From Acidobacteriota bacterium (GTDB taxonomy: Bacteria > Acidobacteriota > Terriglobia > Terriglobales > Acidobacteriaceae), in NCBI GenBank assembly GCA_021802085.1, contig JAKAAZ010000141.1, forward strand, positions 1 through 9,379: a stretch of DNA of 9,379 nt. The letters are read 5' to 3'. Shown piece after piece: positions 7,251-9,379 of the stretch. Position 1 is the stretch's first letter. Each line of letters starts with the position of its first letter. The translations under genes were made by a program, and so were the position numbers. The notes below the pieces were generated by a model. The model was not told where the DNA came from. It searched no databases and saw only the letters and a list, made by a program, of their open reading frames with translations.

Positions 7251-9164
7251 AAACGTAAGCATGGGCAGGACTGGACAGCGCGGTTCACTTGGATGGCCAG
7301 TGGAGTGGTCGCTGCGGGGCTACTCTGTGGCCAGGGATATGCCCAGGCTCCCACCCCTCAGCCGCTGTTGCCGCAGTTCATTCAACAGGCGCAGACGGTG
7401 CACATCCCCATCAATGTCTTCAACCTCAGCAATACATCGCCCGTCAAAGACTTGCAAGCTTCCGATCTGACCCTGGATGTCGATGGCAAGCCGCACAGCT
7501 TTCAGCTTTCCCGACCATGGGGCCAAACCGTCAACCCGAAAACTCGGCATCCGGAAGACTCACTCAACCTGCTGATGATCCTTCCGTTTGACGGACCTCA
7601 GTACCGCGTCGACGCGATCAACGATGCAATCGCCAGTTTGAAAGCGAAGCCGGAGTTAGGCTGGAACATTTCCATCCTGGATGATGGCGGCGACCAGACT
7701 CCCTACACGCGCGACATGACCACCATTATTTCCGAACTGGAGAGGATTCGCAGCGAAAATCCTGCCGATACAGACCTCGATAGCTGGCGCCTGACAGCCT
7801 CGCTCGCCATTGCCAATATGCGCGACCTCCCAGGCCGTCGCGTTGTCATGTCGCTGGGAGATATTTTTCATGAGGTGGTTTTTGATGGTGCCACAGTGGT
7901 CTATGAAAATTTTGAAGCCCACGATGTCGCGTTTGCCGCCCGCAGCTCCGGCGCCGTGATTTATGCCGCGGATAGCTTCCAGGAAATCGGCCGGCTGCGG
8001 GGATTGTTTCCCTTCTACTACACGCTTGGCTTTGGCCCGTGGATGCTGCTGACCAGGGACAATCATCTGGAAGGCTGGATCTCCAATTTTGCCGCCGATA
8101 CCCTCAGTGAGATTCAGCAGGATGGCATGTCCGCCTACGATATAGATATCCACCTCGACCCAAAGCAGATGGATGGGCAGGCCCATGCCGTTTCGCTTAC
8201 GCCGGGACGGCGGGGAATGATTGTGAATGCCCCAACCTATTACATAGCGCCCGACCTGGCCCAACTGCAGGAACTCGCCAAAGGCTCTCCCGCTCTGCGG
8301 AAAGCTCTCGAGAACCCGTCTTCCGACCCATCCGCGCCGCTCCAACTCGCCACTCAGATGGAGTACTTTCCCCATCCCGACGGCAAGACCGGAACGCAAC
8401 TCATCAGCACCGGGCTGTTTTGGACCAAAGACACTCCGCCCCCTCCTCAGCTCGAGATGGCGCAGCAGTTGCGGCAAACCAGCATTGGATATACGTTGAC
8501 GACTGTCGTCGGCCGCCTGGCGTGGACTTCCCCAGAACCGGTGTGGAATACCGCCGTGAACGTGGCCCCGGGGGCCTATCGACTGAATGTGGCTGCTGCG
8601 GACGAAACCGGGAAAATAACGGCTGGAGTCTCCACTGCTTTCACCGTCGTTCCCACAAATCCCCATGAAACTGTCAGAATTAGTTCGCTGGTTCTCGGCA
8701 AAGCATGTGTGTTCTCACCTGAGCAGCCTACTGCCTCCGGTCAGCCCCAGAGGGTCGATTATCTCAGGGCAGGCAACTGCGATCTGCAGCTCAATCCCAG
8801 CCATTTCTTTTCTCCGGAGGACATAGTCTGGACGCTGGTTCGCATCACCCCGGTGGGAAAACTTGCGGGCCGTCCCTCCAAGGACTGGGAGGGAAGCTTT
8901 CTGATTTTCAACGAAGCAGGCACCAAGCTGGCGGAAGAGCCAATCCACTGGCTGACTGCGGAGGATGGAAGTTTTGTCGCCACCACTGCATTTCAACTTG
9001 GCGATCCAAAACTCGAATTGGCGAATGGGAAGTATGCTGTCGTGTTAACGCTGAAAGGCCCTGGCATTGAGCACAATTACGGAGAAGACGCACCCTTCCT
9101 CGTCTATGGCGCGGACGCCGCAGAGAGCAATGCGCCTTCTCCCAGCCGACGCCGAAAGAAGTAG
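7248..9164 (+). CDS. Secreted VWFA-related Acidobacterial-domain protein, downstream paralogue
   Basis: Encodes 638 aa if translation begins at the TTG at 7248. That start is chosen because GGGGAG (7235-7240) is 7 nt upstream, it matches the arrangement at the sister gene, and it gives a proper signal peptide (MKRKHGQ, hydrophobic core, cleavage near GYAQ-AP at about 33). The in-frame ATG at 7227 would add 7 residues and has no spaced ribosome binding site. Domain order equals that of the upstream paralogue: N-terminal block with DLQASDLTLDVDGKP, vWA-like domain with first strand NLLMILP at 107-113 and GRRVVMSLGD at 196-205, then the shared C-terminal half. The metal-site motif is again lost, with Pro113 at the Asp position. 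The only two Cys of the mature protein are 487 and 511. Residues 383-401 are coded by DNA identical to the sister gene. Function unknown; the family is typically expanded in Acidobacteriota. Confidence 0.9.
   Translation: MKRKHGQDWTARFTWMASGVVAAGLLCGQGYAQAPTPQPLLPQFIQQAQTVHIPINVFNLSNTSPVKDLQASDLTLDVDGKPHSFQLSRPWGQTVNPKTRHPEDSLNLLMILPFDGPQYRVDAINDAIASLKAKPELGWNISILDDGGDQTPYTRDMTTIISELERIRSENPADTDLDSWRLTASLAIANMRDLPGRRVVMSLGDIFHEVVFDGATVVYENFEAHDVAFAARSSGAVIYAADSFQEIGRLRGLFPFYYTLGFGPWMLLTRDNHLEGWISNFAADTLSEIQQDGMSAYDIDIHLDPKQMDGQAHAVSLTPGRRGMIVNAPTYYIAPDLAQLQELAKGSPALRKALENPSSDPSAPLQLATQMEYFPHPDGKTGTQLISTGLFWTKDTPPPPQLEMAQQLRQTSIGYTLTTVVGRLAWTSPEPVWNTAVNVAPGAYRLNVAAADETGKITAGVSTAFTVVPTNPHETVRISSLVLGKACVFSPEQPTASGQPQRVDYLRAGNCDLQLNPSHFFSPEDIVWTLVRITPVGKLAGRPSKDWEGSFLIFNEAGTKLAEEPIHWLTAEDGSFVATTAFQLGDPKLELANGKYAVVLTLKGPGIEHNYGEDAPFLVYGADAAESNAPSPSRRRKK
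8394..8450 (+). repeat. 57-bp tract identical between the two vWA paralogues, copy 2
   Basis: Exact match to 6206-6262, coding for residues 383-401 of the downstream paralogue, about 2.2 kb away in direct orientation. Confidence 0.95.
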
Positions 9165-9223
9165 TCCGCCGCGCCACAAAGATCGGCTCCCGAGCCATTC
9201 ACCGAGATGAACCAGGTCCAGGA

Positions 9224-9348
9224 TTAGAGCGAATTTACAGATACTGTAATCGAAATGGAAGGAGTCATTCTGAGCGAAGCGAAGAATCCAGAGGGTGACG
9301 GCGGCAATGACCAGGCGCATATCGTCTGGATTCTTCACTCCGCTGCGC
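9224..9348. repeat. Inverted-repeat (REPIN/MITE-like) intergenic element, copy 2, opposite orientation
   Basis: Bases 9262-9348 match the reverse complement of 2602-2688 with one difference in 87. Diverged similarity extends left to about 9224, including AGCGAATTTACAG and the small palindrome TACAG-ATA-CTGTA at 9236-9248. The distal arm is not complete: after CTGCGC at 9348 the sequence no longer follows copy 1 and passes into another repeat. The element follows the end of the downstream vWA paralogue by about 60 bp. Confidence 0.85.
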
Positions 9349-9379
9349 GGAGCCTGCCCTGAGCGTAGCCGAAGGGTTC
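9349..9379. repeat. Second dispersed repeat, cut by the window end
   Basis: The sequence CCTGAGCGTAGCCGAAGGG at 9359-9377 resembles a widespread bacterial intergenic repeat with partly self-complementary CCCT...AGGG ends. It replaces the expected end of the preceding element. Identification rests on recall of similar repeats and only one partial copy is visible here. Confidence 0.45.

Noticed and set aside
7248..7350. Possible lipoprotein signal (GLLCGQ) in the second paralogue
   Set aside because: The residue before Cys is Leu rather than Gly, Ala or Ser, and the first paralogue has no Cys there; ordinary signal peptidase cleavage near YAQ-AP fits better.
7656..8666. Minus-strand open frame opposite the second vWA paralogue (336 aa)
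   Set aside because: A shadow of the real gene; its similarity to the antisense frame of the first copy follows from the paralogy of the sense genes.
9183..9194. GGCTCCCGAGCC hairpin after the second vWA paralogue as terminator
   Set aside because: Stem of only 4-5 bp and no T-run follows.
9045..9338. Minus-strand open frame ending in the repeat (WILRFAQND peptide)
   Set aside because: This is the translated dispersed repeat followed by antisense of the vWA gene, a well-known source of false small proteins.

Overview
The window looks like a piece of an Acidobacteriota chromosome, probably class Terriglobia. Three things point there. Two adjacent genes encode secreted proteins of the 'VWFA-related Acidobacterial domain' type. 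Two intergenic regions carry a dispersed repeat built on GTCATTCTGAGCG...GAAGAATC, which from memory is common in these genomes. The DNA is moderately GC-rich with short intergenic gaps. The assignment rests on family knowledge and was not checked by a search.

Layout: (1) 205-2543, plus strand, a two-gene operon of a small four-helix membrane protein and, 11 nt later, a complete ABC exporter half-transporter (fused TMD-NBD, 649 aa). (2) 2544-2723, an inverted-repeat (REPIN/MITE-like) element between two convergent gene ends. (3) 2724-4862, minus strand, oligopeptidase B (S9A serine peptidase) with all catalytic residues at the expected spacing. (4) 4863-5002, a 140-bp divergent intergenic region. 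(5) 5003-6967 and 7248-9164, plus strand, two tandem paralogues of about 640-655 aa, each with a signal peptide, a degenerate vWA-like domain without metal-binding residues, and a shared unrecognised C-terminal half. (6) 9165-9379, a second copy of the element from (2) in opposite orientation, fused to a different dispersed repeat.

The paralogue pair is the most informative part. The duplication included upstream DNA: a 35-bp box (29/35 identical) lies 93-94 bp before each start codon although most sequence between is diverged. Both genes use a GGGGAG ribosome binding site and a non-ATG start. In the middle of the genes a 57-bp tract is identical at every base while the flanks differ at synonymous sites, which suggests gene conversion. 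The two repeat elements bracket the peptidase and both paralogues as an inverted pair.

No RNA gene, CRISPR array, transposase or phage gene was seen. No gene-free stretch exceeds 300 bp. Nothing shows that the exporter operon, the peptidase and the paralogues work in one pathway, and I do not see a convincing new multi-gene system. The paralogues and their regulatory and recombination signals are what merit a second look.
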